A stretch of DNA of 64,000 bases from Rhizobiales bacterium TMED25 (lineage in GTDB: Bacteria > Pseudomonadota > Alphaproteobacteria > Rhizobiales > TMED25). Made by a program: the position numbers and the translations under genes. Shown here in pieces: positions 43,513 through 52,549 of this stretch; positions within the stretch are counted from its first letter, which is position 1, and each line of letters opens with the position of its first letter. The stretch covers positions 1 to 64,000 of the forward strand of contig NHCE01000001.1 in the NCBI GenBank assembly GCA_002168075.1, read 5' to 3'. The notes below the pieces were generated by a model. It was not told where the DNA came from, made no database searches, and saw only the letters and a list, made by a program, of their open reading frames with translations.

Positions 43513-44549
43513 CTGAACTCGCTTAAAATTTGCTCATATTTATTTGTACTATAAATATCTAAATTTTCTCTAAACGCAGATTTTGTTCTTTCAATACATC
43601 TTAATTTCGCTGATCTTGATCTTGGATTCATTAATATTTCAGAATCGGTTGGTTTCAAAAATTTTTTAATCGGATAAATAAATAATTTTTCATTTTCATT
43701 AGAGTTTTCAGGTTGATATCTAGAGATTGCTCTATTTTGCCCTGTTAAGTCACTAAATATATTTTTAACTATACGATCTTCGATGGAGTGAAATGTAATT
43801 ATTACTATTCTACCCTCACTATTTATATACTTAGCTATTCTAGATAATACCAAAATTAGTTCTTCTAACTCTTGATTTATAAAAATTCTAATTGCTTGAA
43901 AGGTACGTGTCGAAGGATGAATATGCTTGCCTTTTTGTTTTTTATAGGACCAACCAATCGATTTTTCAATAATTTCATTTAGTTGATATGTACTTATAAT
44001 TTTTGTATTTTTTCGATACTCACATATTTTCCTAGCAACAAGTTTTGAGTGTCTTTCCTCTCCTAACTCTCTAATGATCATTGCCAAATCATCCTCTCTG
44101 ATTTTATTTAAAATATCTGCTGCAGTAAAAGATTGGCTGCCCATTCGCATATCTAATGGTCCATCTTTTTGAAATGAAAAACCTCTATCTGGATTATCTA
44201 ATTGCAGTGACGAAATGCCAAGATCCAGCAATAACCCATCAATCTTTTTATATGGAGTATTATCTATTATATACGGAAGTTGGCTAAAGGATTGATTGTG
44301 TAATTCTATTCTGTCGTCGTATTCTTTCTTCAATTCTTGCGCAATCTCTATTGATTTTTTGTCTCTATCAACAGCTAATAGATTACATTTACAAGAGTCT
44401 AGTATGCCCTTAGAATGTCCGCCCGCGCCAAAGGTGCCATCTACATAAACATTTCCTCCTCTTAATGCTAATGTATCTAGCACCTCATTTAGCATGACAG
44501 GTATGTGATGAAATGGTCCGCCAGTAGAGTAATTTCTACTCTTCATCAA
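43509..44549 (-). CDS. rsmH: 16S rRNA (cytosine1402-N4)-methyltransferase
   Basis: RsmH (MraW) methylates C1402 of 16S rRNA. The 346-residue protein begins with HIPVMLNEVLDTLALRGG and carries DGTFGAGGHSKG (SAM motif I) near 38-49. LLLDLGISSLQLD is characteristic, followed by DRGFSFQKDGPLDMRM and the C-terminal TFHSIEDRIVK. It starts 1 nt after the mraZ stop on the minus strand and overlaps ftsL by 4 nt. Standard second gene of the dcw cluster. Confidence 0.98.
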   Translation of the reverse strand: MMKSRNYSTGGPFHHIPVMLNEVLDTLALRGGNVYVDGTFGAGGHSKGILDSCKCNLLAVDRDKKSIEIAQELKKEYDDRIELHNQSFSQLPYIIDNTPYKKIDGLLLDLGISSLQLDNPDRGFSFQKDGPLDMRMGSQSFTAADILNKIREDDLAMIIRELGEERHSKLVARKICEYRKNTKIISTYQLNEIIEKSIGWSYKKQKGKHIHPSTRTFQAIRIFINQELEELILVLSRIAKYINSEGRIVIITFHSIEDRIVKNIFSDLTGQNRAISRYQPENSNENEKLFIYPIKKFLKPTDSEILMNPRSRSAKLRCIERTKSAFRENLDIYSTNKYEQILSEFR

Positions 44550-44550
44550 C

Positions 44551-45009
44551 TTAAATACCCCTATTTTTTTTACTCAATAAGAGTCTTTGCTCCTTTACTT
44601 TTTTTTGAGCCTGCTGAAGATAGCTTTCAAATTTAAGAGGCTCCCAAATTTGAAATTTTTCTCCCAAACCAACAAATGTAACTTCATCTTTAATTTGCGC
44701 ATGATCAATCAAAGCATCACTTAATATTACTCGTCCATCGTTATCTATTTTCAATTCTTCCGATAAGCCAAAGAGGGCTGTAGAGAGATAATCTCTCTCA
44801 TCTGAATATGGATCAAGATTATCCATTAGGGCATATATCTCCTTAGATAAACCCTGTCCACCAGCATCAATTGCTTGTGCATCAAGTGATGGATAACAGA
44901 ACATCTTTTGAGAAACATCTTTTAAAAGAATATTCCTGAAAGATACCGGTATTGATACCCGACCCTTAACATCAATTTTGTTTTTAAATTTAGATAAAAA
45001 TAAATTCAT
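44551..45009 (-). CDS. mraZ: MraZ transcriptional regulator
   Basis: MraZ is an AbrB-like, ring-forming DNA-binding protein that regulates its own dcw operon and sometimes other genes. The 152-residue protein has two SpoVT/AbrB-type halves. The first carries NKIDVKGRVSIPVSFR near 10-25, and the second LKIDNDGRVILSDALIDHAQI near 86-106, with GLGEKFQIWEP after it. Immediately upstream, starting 15 nt before the ATG, lie five ATGGN repeats at exact 10-bp spacing, the expected MraZ operator. So autoregulation of the whole 20-gene run is likely. Confidence 0.96.
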   Translation of the reverse strand: MNLFLSKFKNKIDVKGRVSIPVSFRNILLKDVSQKMFCYPSLDAQAIDAGGQGLSKEIYALMDNLDPYSDERDYLSTALFGLSEELKIDNDGRVILSDALIDHAQIKDEVTFVGLGEKFQIWEPLKFESYLQQAQKKVKEQRLLLSKKNRGI

Positions 45010-45024
45010 AATAAATCCACTATA

Positions 45025-45069
45025 ATGGGTACTTATGGGATATCATGGTATTCTATGGAAGTCAATGGT
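45025..45069 (-). promoter_or_regulatory. MraZ operator: five ATGGN boxes at 10-bp spacing
   Basis: Reading the plus strand, ATGGG (45025), ATGGG (45035), ATGGT (45045), ATGGA (45055) and ATGGT (45065) begin exactly 10 bp apart, separated by 5-bp spacers. Known MraZ sites are three or more TGGGN boxes with 5-bp spacers. The two boxes nearest mraZ match TGGG best and the outer three are weaker. A candidate promoter TTGACT-17-TATCCC on the minus strand is embedded in the array, so bound MraZ would cover it. Spacing and repeats are seen; the operator role is inferred from the family. Confidence 0.8.
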
Positions 45070-45102
45070 TTTTTAATACTTTATTAACCAAATTATAATG
45101 CT

Positions 45103-45430
45103 AGATGGTCTATAAGCCGGGTTTTGTATTATGATCATTCATCTAGGTCATAAGTTACCAAATGACTCAAGCGACCTACCCAGATGGTATAATGCGAAGG
45201 ACAATTACCACCTCTATTTGGTCTTGCTCCCAGTGGGGTTTACAATGCCATCAATGTTACCATTAATGCGGTGTGCTCTTACCACACCTTTTCACCCTTA
45301 CCATACTCATAATGGCGGTATATTTTCTGCTGCACTTTCCCTAGAGTTTCCTCCGCCGGATGTTATCCGGCACTGTTCCTCCGTGGAGCCCGGACTTTCC
45401 TCTATTTCCATAGCGATCATCCGACCATCT
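45103..45430 (-). ncRNA. rnpB: RNase P RNA (bacterial type A)
   Basis: RNase P RNA is the ribozyme that trims the 5' ends of tRNAs. Read on the minus strand, the 328-nt gene opens with AGATGGTCGG and closes with its complement GACCATCT, forming helix P1. It contains the near-universal GGAAAGTCCGGGCTCC block (P4 5' region) just inside the 5' end, GTGCCGGATAACATCCGGC (P3-like stem-loop region follows), AGGGAAAGTGCAGCAGAAA, and the 3' conserved AACCCGGCTTATAG. The gene lies between the amidase stop and the MraZ boxes. Short open frames across it are artefacts. Confidence 0.97.
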
Positions 45431-45469
45431 AGCAATGAAAGAGATACTATAAATATGACTTGATGTCTA

Positions 45470-46204
45470 CTATCTAACTCTCGCCATATTGAACTGGTTA
45501 GATACATCAATTAGGATATCCTCAGTTGAAACATCAATAAATCCATCAATTTTCGAAGGCCTCCAATGCCTTTGAAATGCTTCAATGACTTGCTTTGTAT
45601 GATTATCAAACTTATTTGTGATATTTATATCAAAACCAATTTTTTTGAGCATTTTTTGATTTATCTCATTAAAAAACTGATTTCTTTCTTTATTTATTTG
45701 TTTTGAGTAATTTTTTGAGTCCTGATTCGAGAATATACCAATTCCCTCTTTTGATAATATTTGCCATGGGAAACTTTTACCAGGATCAATTTTTCTACTG
45801 ACGGAAATATCGGAATGACCAATGACATCATAATATTTAATATTATAATCTCGCATTAAGAATTTAATTAAATAAATCAGTGACTCGATCTGTATATTTA
45901 AAAAATCTTCATCACCAGAATTATGAATTTCTATTCCAATAGATGCTGAATTTATATCTGAATCTCCATTCCAGTATGACTTACCAGCATGCCATGCACG
46001 TTGTTGGACGTCTACAAAAGAATATATTGTACCATCATAATCTATAGCATAATGACAACTTACAGCAGAAGAAGGTTTTTCAAACCACTTACAAATATCT
46101 GAAAATGGTGACTTTACTCCTGTATAATGAATGATAATATACTTTAAAGGTAAGGATGTATCTCTCTCATTAAAATTGGGTGATTTATATTTATGACTTA
46201 TCAT
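45470..46204 (-). CDS. N-acetylmuramoyl-L-alanine amidase (AmiD/AmpD-like, Amidase_2) with peptidoglycan-binding domain
   Basis: This zinc amidase cleaves the bond between MurNAc and the stem peptide, or anhydro-muropeptides in recycling. The Amidase_2 domain shows IIIHYT (first zinc His), VSCHYAIDYDGTIY, RAWHAGKSYW, and GHSDISVSRKIDPGKSFPW, which holds the second His, the catalytic Lys region and the last ligand Asp. A C-terminal PG_binding_1 domain follows (NKFDNHTKQVIEAFQRHWRP). I place the start at ATG 46204; a frame from 46246 adds 14 hydrophobic residues, and neither start has a clear ribosome-binding site. Location (cytoplasm versus envelope) depends on that choice. It is next to rnpB and the cell-wall cluster. 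Confidence 0.88.
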   Translation of the reverse strand: MISHKYKSPNFNERDTSLPLKYIIIHYTGVKSPFSDICKWFEKPSSAVSCHYAIDYDGTIYSFVDVQQRAWHAGKSYWNGDSDINSASIGIEIHNSGDEDFLNIQIESLIYLIKFLMRDYNIKYYDVIGHSDISVSRKIDPGKSFPWQILSKEGIGIFSNQDSKNYSKQINKERNQFFNEINQKMLKKIGFDINITNKFDNHTKQVIEAFQRHWRPSKIDGFIDVSTEDILIDVSNQFNMARVR

Positions 46205-46283
46205 TATATAAAATATTCTATAATAAAATATCACAATTATAGTCATTTGTTAGCAGTTAGAAACAAGTAAATCAATATATACT

Positions 46284-49200
46284 ATGAAAAAGAAAAATTG
46301 GACTTTTTGGGTTGATAAAGGAGGAACATTTACGGATATTATTGCACTTTCACCAAGAAAAGATGTTTACCTCGAAAAAATACTTTCTAGTTCTAAAAGT
46401 TATTATGATGATCCAATATCTTTTGGTATTAAATCAATAATTAATAAAAGTAATACAAATAATAATCAAATAGACAGCATAACTATAGGTACTACAGTTG
46501 CAACAAATGCCATACTCGAACGCACGGGTGAGAAAACGTTGTTAATTGTCTCCAAAGGATTTAAAGACAGCCAATTAGTTGGTTACCAAAATAGAGAAAA
46601 TATATTTGATTTAAATATACGTAAAACTCAGCCCTTATATTCTGAGGTTATAGAGATAGATGAGCGTATTTCGCCTAATGGAACGGACTTGATTAAACCA
46701 GACTGGCAAAGTATTGAAAAAAAATTAAAAGAAATCACTCACAAAAAATTTTCATCTATTTGTGTAAGTCTTATCCATAGTTGGAAGTATCCAAAACATG
46801 AGTTAGAAATTGGTAAAATGCTCTTTAAACTCGGTTATAAAAATATAACTCTTGGTCATGAAATTAGCCAAACAATAAAATATATTAGACGTACCAATAG
46901 CTCTATAATTAATGCATATGTAGATCCTATTATAAGAGAGGATATTGATAGCTTTAAAAAGAAGCTCATGCATAAAAAAAGTAAAATTGACCTAAAATAT
47001 ATGCAATCAAATGGCGGTCTCTCTGATGAAAAAAACTTTAAAGGAATAAATTCAATTCTCTCAGGACCTGCTGGAGGGGTAATTGGAGCGATAGCAATTG
47101 CAAACAAGTCAAAGTACAAAAAAATTATTACATTCGATATGGGTGGAACATCAACTGATGTGTCTCACTACTCAGGTCAACTTGAATATCAGAATGAAAA
47201 AAATATTGATAATCATTTATTACAAGTTCCAATGATTGATATTGAAACAGTTGCCTCAGGCGGAGGCTCAATTTTAGAATATAATAATTCAAGAATGACC
47301 GTTGGATCAAAATCAGCAGGATCAAACCCAGGTCCTATGTGTTACGATAAAGGTGGGCCTCTAACCATAACAGATGCAAATTTATATCTGGGGAAAATTT
47401 CTGAGATCTATTTTCCAAAAATATTTGGAAAAGATGGTAAATCTCCACTTAATAAGAAACTTATTGTCAAAAATTTTGAGCTTTTAAGAGATAAGATTGA
47501 TAAAAATATTCCGATTGCAGAAGTAGCAGATGGATATATAAGAATTTCAATTGAAAAAATGTGTCGTGCAATAAAAAAAATTTCTACGAGTAAGGGTTTT
47601 AAACTGGAAGATTATTCCCTTGTCAGTTACGGAGGTGCAGGAGGGCAACATGCTTGCTTAATTGCAGACAATCTCCATATGAAGAGAATAGTCATCAGTG
47701 CTTATTCAAGCTTCCTATCTGCATATGGTCTTGGAAATTCATTAAAGAAACATACTAATCAAAAAACATTACTATTAGAAGTTACAAATCATAACATAAA
47801 AGAAATAAGGACAACGATAGAGTCCTTAAAATCAAAGAACTCAATAAATTTTGAAAAACAAAAACTAAGTCATAGTACTATTATTTACCTAAAATATTTC
47901 GGAACTGAACAGCCTCTTAGTATGAGAGTTACAGAAGCAGAGATAGAGGTAAAATCTCTAATTCGTAAATTTGAGAAAAACCATAAAAAACTATTCGGAT
48001 ATTTGTCTAGTAAAAAAATTATTGTTGAAATGGTCCAGCTAGAGACAACTGAGTCAAGTATGGGTAACCTTATCAAAAATATTAGATCCACATCAAATAA
48101 AAAATTAGGAGATACGAATATATATACAATGGGCAGCTGGAAAAAAGCCGAAATATATAATATTGATAAATTTGATTGTCACGAAGATCTATCCGGCCCT
48201 GCTATTTTGTTGAATCAATACTCTACTATAGTTGTTGAAGGTGGATGGACAGCACAAAAAGATAATGCTGATAATATTATTCTAATGAAGAAGAAGAATA
48301 GCAAAAAAGATACTTATACCAACAACTCTTCGGTCATGCTTGAGGTTTTCAATAATTTATTCATGTCTGTTGCAGAAACCATGGGGGAAACATTAAAAAG
48401 AACTGCATCATCAGTAAATATTAAAGAAAGATTAGATTATTCCTGCGCTGTATTTGATAAAGGTGGAAATCTTGTAGCTAATGCACCTCACATTCCTGTT
48501 CATTTAGGATCTATGGATGACTGCATAAAAAAACTTATAAAATCTAGACAAAAAATAAATTATGGTGACATATTTATAAATAATTCACCAAATACTGGGG
48601 GGACTCATTTACCAGATATAACCATAATCTCACCAATTTTCTCAAATGAAAAAAAAGAAATTATCTTTTACTTAGCGACCAGAGGCCACCATTCAGACAT
48701 AGGTGGCTTATATCCTGGCTCAATGTCACCAAAAGTAAAATCATTGCATGAAGAAGGAATTATTTTTGAAAATTTAAAAATACTATCAAAGAATATATTA
48801 AATGAGGCTCTTTTAAAAAATAAACTTATAGATGCAAAATATCCAGCCAGGAGTCCTGAATTAAATTTACAAGATATTATTGCACAAATAGCAGCCAATA
48901 AAACAGGTGAGCTTGAGCTTAATAAAATTATTGCTCAGTATGGCCAAACTATTGTGCATCAACAAATGAAAAGAATAAGAAAAAATGCACGAACTTGCAC
49001 ACTCGATTTAATAAAAAAAATTAAATCTTCTAGATTTAGAATGTGTATTGATAATATTGATTTGAACCTTAGCATTGATGTTCCTGATAATAAAAATAAA
49101 ATCTACTTTAATTTTATTGGATCAAGCGCGCAACAACATGATAATTTTAATGCTCCACTCCCTATAACAAAAGCTGTTATACTATATGCACTAAGATGCC

Positions 49201-49841
49201 TCATCAACGCAGATATTCCGCTTAACTCAGGTATATTAGAACCTGTGACAATTCTGACTGATAAAAATTCGTTACTCAACCCTTCAAAAAACGCTGCAGT
49301 ATCAGCAGGAAATGTAGAAATTAGTCAAGCAATTGCAAATTGCATTTTTGCAACATTAGGTGTTAAAGCATCCTGCCAATCAACAATGAATAATCTAGTT
49401 TTTGGTAATAGGGATTTTCAGTACTACGAGACCATATGTGGAGGTCAAGGCGCAGGAAGATATTTTGATGGCTGCGATGCAATTCAGACTAATATGACAA
49501 ACTCAAAATTAACGGACCCCGAAGTTTTTGAAGAAATTTATCCAATTACACTAATAGAACTATCTGTAAATCGTCGATCGGGTGGTAAAGGGAAATTTTG
49601 TGGTGGCAATGGAATAAAAAAGGTTTTCAAGATTAATACAAATATGGATTGTTCAATATTATCTAATAATAGACATATTCCAGCATTTGGTCTTGAAGGA
49701 GGAAGCTCGGGGTGTGTTGGCAGGAATTCTCTAAAACGTAAAACACAAATAATAAGATTAGATGGAAATTGCCAAATAGAGCTCAAAAAAAATGATTTGC
49801 TGATTATTGAAACTCCATCGGGAGGTGGATTTGGAAAATGA
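46284..49841 (+). CDS. Hydantoinase/5-oxoprolinase family protein (fused HyuA-HyuB)
   Basis: A 1185-residue ATP-dependent amide-ring-opening enzyme of the 5-oxoprolinase/N-methylhydantoinase family. The N-terminal HyuA part opens with FWVDKGGTFTDIIALSP at about 8-24 and carries TIGTTVATNAILERTGEKT, SGPAGGVIGA, TFDMGGTSTDVS and YGGAGGQHA. The HyuB part starts around residue 680 with ETMGETLKRTASSVNIKERLDYSCAVF and includes the HVPVHLGSM-like HIPVHLGSMDD, TRGHHSDIGG and a glycine-rich C terminus GGNGIKKVF and PSGGGFG. This single-chain form resembles 5-oxoprolinase (about 1250 residues). The substrate (5-oxoproline, hydantoin or another lactam) cannot be decided. It is convergent with the next gene with a 7-bp gap. 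Confidence 0.9.
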   Translation: MKKKNWTFWVDKGGTFTDIIALSPRKDVYLEKILSSSKSYYDDPISFGIKSIINKSNTNNNQIDSITIGTTVATNAILERTGEKTLLIVSKGFKDSQLVGYQNRENIFDLNIRKTQPLYSEVIEIDERISPNGTDLIKPDWQSIEKKLKEITHKKFSSICVSLIHSWKYPKHELEIGKMLFKLGYKNITLGHEISQTIKYIRRTNSSIINAYVDPIIREDIDSFKKKLMHKKSKIDLKYMQSNGGLSDEKNFKGINSILSGPAGGVIGAIAIANKSKYKKIITFDMGGTSTDVSHYSGQLEYQNEKNIDNHLLQVPMIDIETVASGGGSILEYNNSRMTVGSKSAGSNPGPMCYDKGGPLTITDANLYLGKISEIYFPKIFGKDGKSPLNKKLIVKNFELLRDKIDKNIPIAEVADGYIRISIEKMCRAIKKISTSKGFKLEDYSLVSYGGAGGQHACLIADNLHMKRIVISAYSSFLSAYGLGNSLKKHTNQKTLLLEVTNHNIKEIRTTIESLKSKNSINFEKQKLSHSTIIYLKYFGTEQPLSMRVTEAEIEVKSLIRKFEKNHKKLFGYLSSKKIIVEMVQLETTESSMGNLIKNIRSTSNKKLGDTNIYTMGSWKKAEIYNIDKFDCHEDLSGPAILLNQYSTIVVEGGWTAQKDNADNIILMKKKNSKKDTYTNNSSVMLEVFNNLFMSVAETMGETLKRTASSVNIKERLDYSCAVFDKGGNLVANAPHIPVHLGSMDDCIKKLIKSRQKINYGDIFINNSPNTGGTHLPDITIISPIFSNEKKEIIFYLATRGHHSDIGGLYPGSMSPKVKSLHEEGIIFENLKILSKNILNEALLKNKLIDAKYPARSPELNLQDIIAQIAANKTGELELNKIIAQYGQTIVHQQMKRIRKNARTCTLDLIKKIKSSRFRMCIDNIDLNLSIDVPDNKNKIYFNFIGSSAQQHDNFNAPLPITKAVILYALRCLINADIPLNSGILEPVTILTDKNSLLNPSKNAAVSAGNVEISQAIANCIFATLGVKASCQSTMNNLVFGNRDFQYYETICGGQGAGRYFDGCDAIQTNMTNSKLTDPEVFEEIYPITLIELSVNRRSGGKGKFCGGNGIKKVFKINTNMDCSILSNNRHIPAFGLEGGSSGCVGRNSLKRKTQIIRLDGNCQIELKKNDLLIIETPSGGGFGK

Positions 49842-49848
49842 TCTTTAT

Positions 49849-50775
49849 TTAAAGATCGTAATTTGAAATACGATAACCATTTTTAACAAGCTCTTTTGAT
49901 AAATACTGTATATGATTTGGGGTAATTTCACAGCAACCACCAAGGAATGTAGCACCATTTTCTGCCCAATCAATCGCAAATTTTGAGTATTCTGCAGGAT
50001 CAAGATCTTTTCTTGACTCTAAAACATTGACGTTTTTACCTGGCTCAAGCTTTTCAACAGAGCTAAAGCCATTTGCATATGCTCCAAAAACGATTCCTGA
50101 ATTTTTTAATATAGGGAGTGCAATGGAAACTGTCTCCGGACGAGAACAATTTATTAAAATTACGTCAGCACATCTATCTTTTAATAATTTTACTGCATCC
50201 ATAAGTAACTCACCTGACCTTAATTTTAATGGAGAATTATCATCAAGAGTTAAGCTAATATATTTTTTCAAACTATAGAATTGAAGAGCATCAGTTACGG
50301 CTAAAATTTCTTTTGTGCTTGATAGTGTTTCAGCAAGAAATAAATCTACATCATTTATTTGTTGATCGATAAGACTGATATATTCATCATAGAGATCTTT
50401 ATGTGGTCTTTCATCATGTGATGTGTAGCTTGCCACCAGAGGAGGTAAAGAACCAGCAACCTTAATATCAGCTCTTGAAATAGGCGATTTATCAATAGCC
50501 AATTTTAATAGTTTTATAGCGACTTGATGCATCTCCCCAAAAGAGCTATACATTCCAATTTTTTTAAGTCTAGAAGGAGTTGCAGCATAATTATTTAAGC
50601 TTAGAACTCTAGCACCAGAGGTAATGAAATCCTGATGAACTTTTATAACCAAATCTGGATTATCTATCATTATTTTTAGTGACCACAAAGTATGAGAATC
50701 TGGGGAATGTGCTCTCTTATAAATTTCTTGACCTATACCGCCATCTAGCAGAATTATATTTTTTGATAACTTCAT
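49849..50775 (-). CDS. Homocysteine S-methyltransferase family protein
   Basis: A cobalamin-independent methyltransferase with zinc thiolate chemistry. The 308-residue protein opens with ILLDGGIGQEIYKRA near 8-22. The zinc-binding cysteines are Cys210 in LINCSRPE and Cys281-Cys282 in GGCCEITP, the family triad. It is the stand-alone (MmuM/Hcy methyltransferase) size, so the methyl donor could be S-methylmethionine or a betaine. The donor is not determinable here. It is oppositely oriented to the hydantoinase, with only 7 bp between stops. Confidence 0.87.
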   Translation of the reverse strand: MKLSKNIILLDGGIGQEIYKRAHSPDSHTLWSLKIMIDNPDLVIKVHQDFITSGARVLSLNNYAATPSRLKKIGMYSSFGEMHQVAIKLLKLAIDKSPISRADIKVAGSLPPLVASYTSHDERPHKDLYDEYISLIDQQINDVDLFLAETLSSTKEILAVTDALQFYSLKKYISLTLDDNSPLKLRSGELLMDAVKLLKDRCADVILINCSRPETVSIALPILKNSGIVFGAYANGFSSVEKLEPGKNVNVLESRKDLDPAEYSKFAIDWAENGATFLGGCCEITPNHIQYLSKELVKNGYRISNYDL

Positions 50776-51046
50776 TTTAACTAATATTGATATACATTTT
50801 TACTAATCAGGATATTATATGTTTTATACAAGAAATATGTTGATATTTGTTAAATTTTATTTAAAAATAACATTTGAGATTGTGTTTTATATTAAAGATG
50901 CTTAATCTATAGGCAATTACGTATAGAATAGTCATCTTTAAAATTTAAAGTTGATTTAATTATCTTAGGTCGGTCACTAGCCCTATTAAAAAAAAGGCCT
51001 CTAGGAAATAATTAAATTTATTGATAAATAGTGAATGTACCACACG

Positions 51047-51880
51047 ATGAAACTAAAAATTAGATCATATCTTCCTATACTTTTTGCCTTAATATTTATT
51101 TTTTCAATGAACGATTCGCACGCTGATAGCTTCGTGGACCCAGAGAAAGATATAGATACCAATTATGCTGTCAATATTGATGAGGTTGATAGTCAAAATT
51201 CAACTAATGGATATGATCCAATCGAAACTACCAATAGAAAAATATTTGCTTTCAATGATGGGCTTGATAAAGGTATTTTGAAGCCACTTGCAAAAGGATA
51301 TCGAGCAATTGTTCCAAGTCAGGGAAGAACAGCTATCAGAAATTTCTTGCATAATCTTGAAACGCCTACTGTTCTAATAAATGATTTATTACAGGGCAAC
51401 TCAGATCGAGCTGGTATCACTTTAAAAAGATTTATGATTAATTCAACAGCTGGGTTTTTTGGTTTCGGAGATCCTGCTTCGGATTTGGGTTACGCCCGAC
51501 ACACAGAAGATTTTGCTCAAACACTGGCTGTATATGGTGTTCCAGATGGTCCATATATAGTATCGCCTTTTTTTGGGCCTTCAACTCCAAGGCATATAGC
51601 AGGGAGAATAGTTGATTTTGCAGCTCATCCACTCACATGGTATTTGCAAGAACAAGATTCAGAAGCACGATATACTTATGGTATCACAGAGACATTAGTA
51701 GCAAGAGAAGAGCTTCTCGATATTCTCGATGAAACGGAAGCAAATTCAACTGACTACTATGTTACTATTCGTAATTTATATAGACAGAGAAGGATTGATG
51801 AAATTAATAATGGTGTACCTTCAGATGAAGCCTCCGAATACTCCATTGATACAGCCAGAGACCTCAATTTAGTTTTCTAG
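51047..51880 (+). CDS. mlaA: MlaA (VacJ) family phospholipid-transport protein without a lipobox
   Basis: MlaA removes mislocalised phospholipids from the outer leaflet of the outer membrane in the Mla pathway. The protein (277 residues from ATG 51047) has the family signatures YDPIETTNRKIFAFNDGLD at about 55-75, the segment RNFLHNLETPTVLINDLLQG, FMINSTAGFFGFGDPAS, and FAQTLAVYGVPDGPYIVSPFFGPSTPR. The N terminus is a signal peptide ending near SHADS, with no Cys in the lipobox position, so it appears to be a signal peptidase I substrate. A start four codons upstream at 51035 is possible. It is followed by mlaC with a 13-nt gap. Confidence 0.92.
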   Translation: MKLKIRSYLPILFALIFIFSMNDSHADSFVDPEKDIDTNYAVNIDEVDSQNSTNGYDPIETTNRKIFAFNDGLDKGILKPLAKGYRAIVPSQGRTAIRNFLHNLETPTVLINDLLQGNSDRAGITLKRFMINSTAGFFGFGDPASDLGYARHTEDFAQTLAVYGVPDGPYIVSPFFGPSTPRHIAGRIVDFAAHPLTWYLQEQDSEARYTYGITETLVAREELLDILDETEANSTDYYVTIRNLYRQRRIDEINNGVPSDEASEYSIDTARDLNLVF

Positions 51881-51893
51881 GTTTTACAGAGAC

Positions 51894-52523
51894 ATGAAAT
51901 ATTTAAAAAATGTTTTGTTGTTGTTCTCTCTAACAATTACTTTTACGCTTAGTCTAAATATAAAAGAAGCAGAATCTCAATCTTGTGATGAAACTATTAA
52001 TTTTATAAATGAAATTTCTGCTAAAACACTCTCTATAGTTAATACAGAAAACTATACAATTAACCAAAAAAAATATCACCTATCTAACTTGTTATTGAAT
52101 AATGCAGATTTTAAAACCATGGGCAAGGTTGCCTTAGGTAGATATTCAAGAAAATTACCAAAAGATAGAGAAGATCAGTATACAGTTCTTATAAAAAATA
52201 TGGTAACTGACATGATTCATACCAAGCTCAATACAAATGTTGAGGAAGAAGCCTCATCTTACTCAATTATAAATAGGACCTGTAATACAAAAGGCTCAAA
52301 GAACCGTGAATTTTTGGTTGATGGGGATATACTAAAAAATGACTCAAAACTTACAACAATTAGATGGTGGATAATACTTAACAATGCAGATGATTATAAA
52401 GTAATTGACATTTCTCTTGCTGGTGTCTCGTTGGCCCTGCAAAAAAGAGAAGAGTTTACATCTTACTTATCAAAAAACTCAATAGATGATCTAATAAAAA
52501 ATCTGTCAGATAAGTTTGAGTAA
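51894..52523 (+). CDS. mlaC: MlaC-like periplasmic phospholipid-binding protein
   Basis: MlaC shuttles phospholipids across the periplasm between MlaA and the inner-membrane MlaFEDB complex. The 209-residue protein has a signal peptide (about 1-24). The Ttg2D/MlaC domain includes NNADFKTMGKVALGRYSRKLPKDREDQYTVLIKNM around 68-102 and the C-terminal KVIDISLAGVSLALQKREEF, typical for the family. It is coupled to mlaA. The ABC parts (mlaB, D, E, F) are not in this window. Confidence 0.9.
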   Translation: MKYLKNVLLLFSLTITFTLSLNIKEAESQSCDETINFINEISAKTLSIVNTENYTINQKKYHLSNLLLNNADFKTMGKVALGRYSRKLPKDREDQYTVLIKNMVTDMIHTKLNTNVEEEASSYSIINRTCNTKGSKNREFLVDGDILKNDSKLTTIRWWIILNNADDYKVIDISLAGVSLALQKREEFTSYLSKNSIDDLIKNLSDKFE

Positions 52524-52549
52524 ATCAAGTTAATTTCCCGATACATGTT

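Noticed and set aside
45131..45510. Open frames on both strands across the RNase P RNA gene
   Set aside because: The rnpB conserved helices explain this stretch; the frames have no recognisable protein pattern.
50776..51046. Possible S-adenosylmethionine riboswitch before the homocysteine methyltransferase gene
   Set aside because: I looked for conserved SAM-II and SAM-V core motifs on the minus strand in this 271-bp gap and found none; the gap otherwise holds only AT-rich DNA where promoters for both divergent genes must lie.
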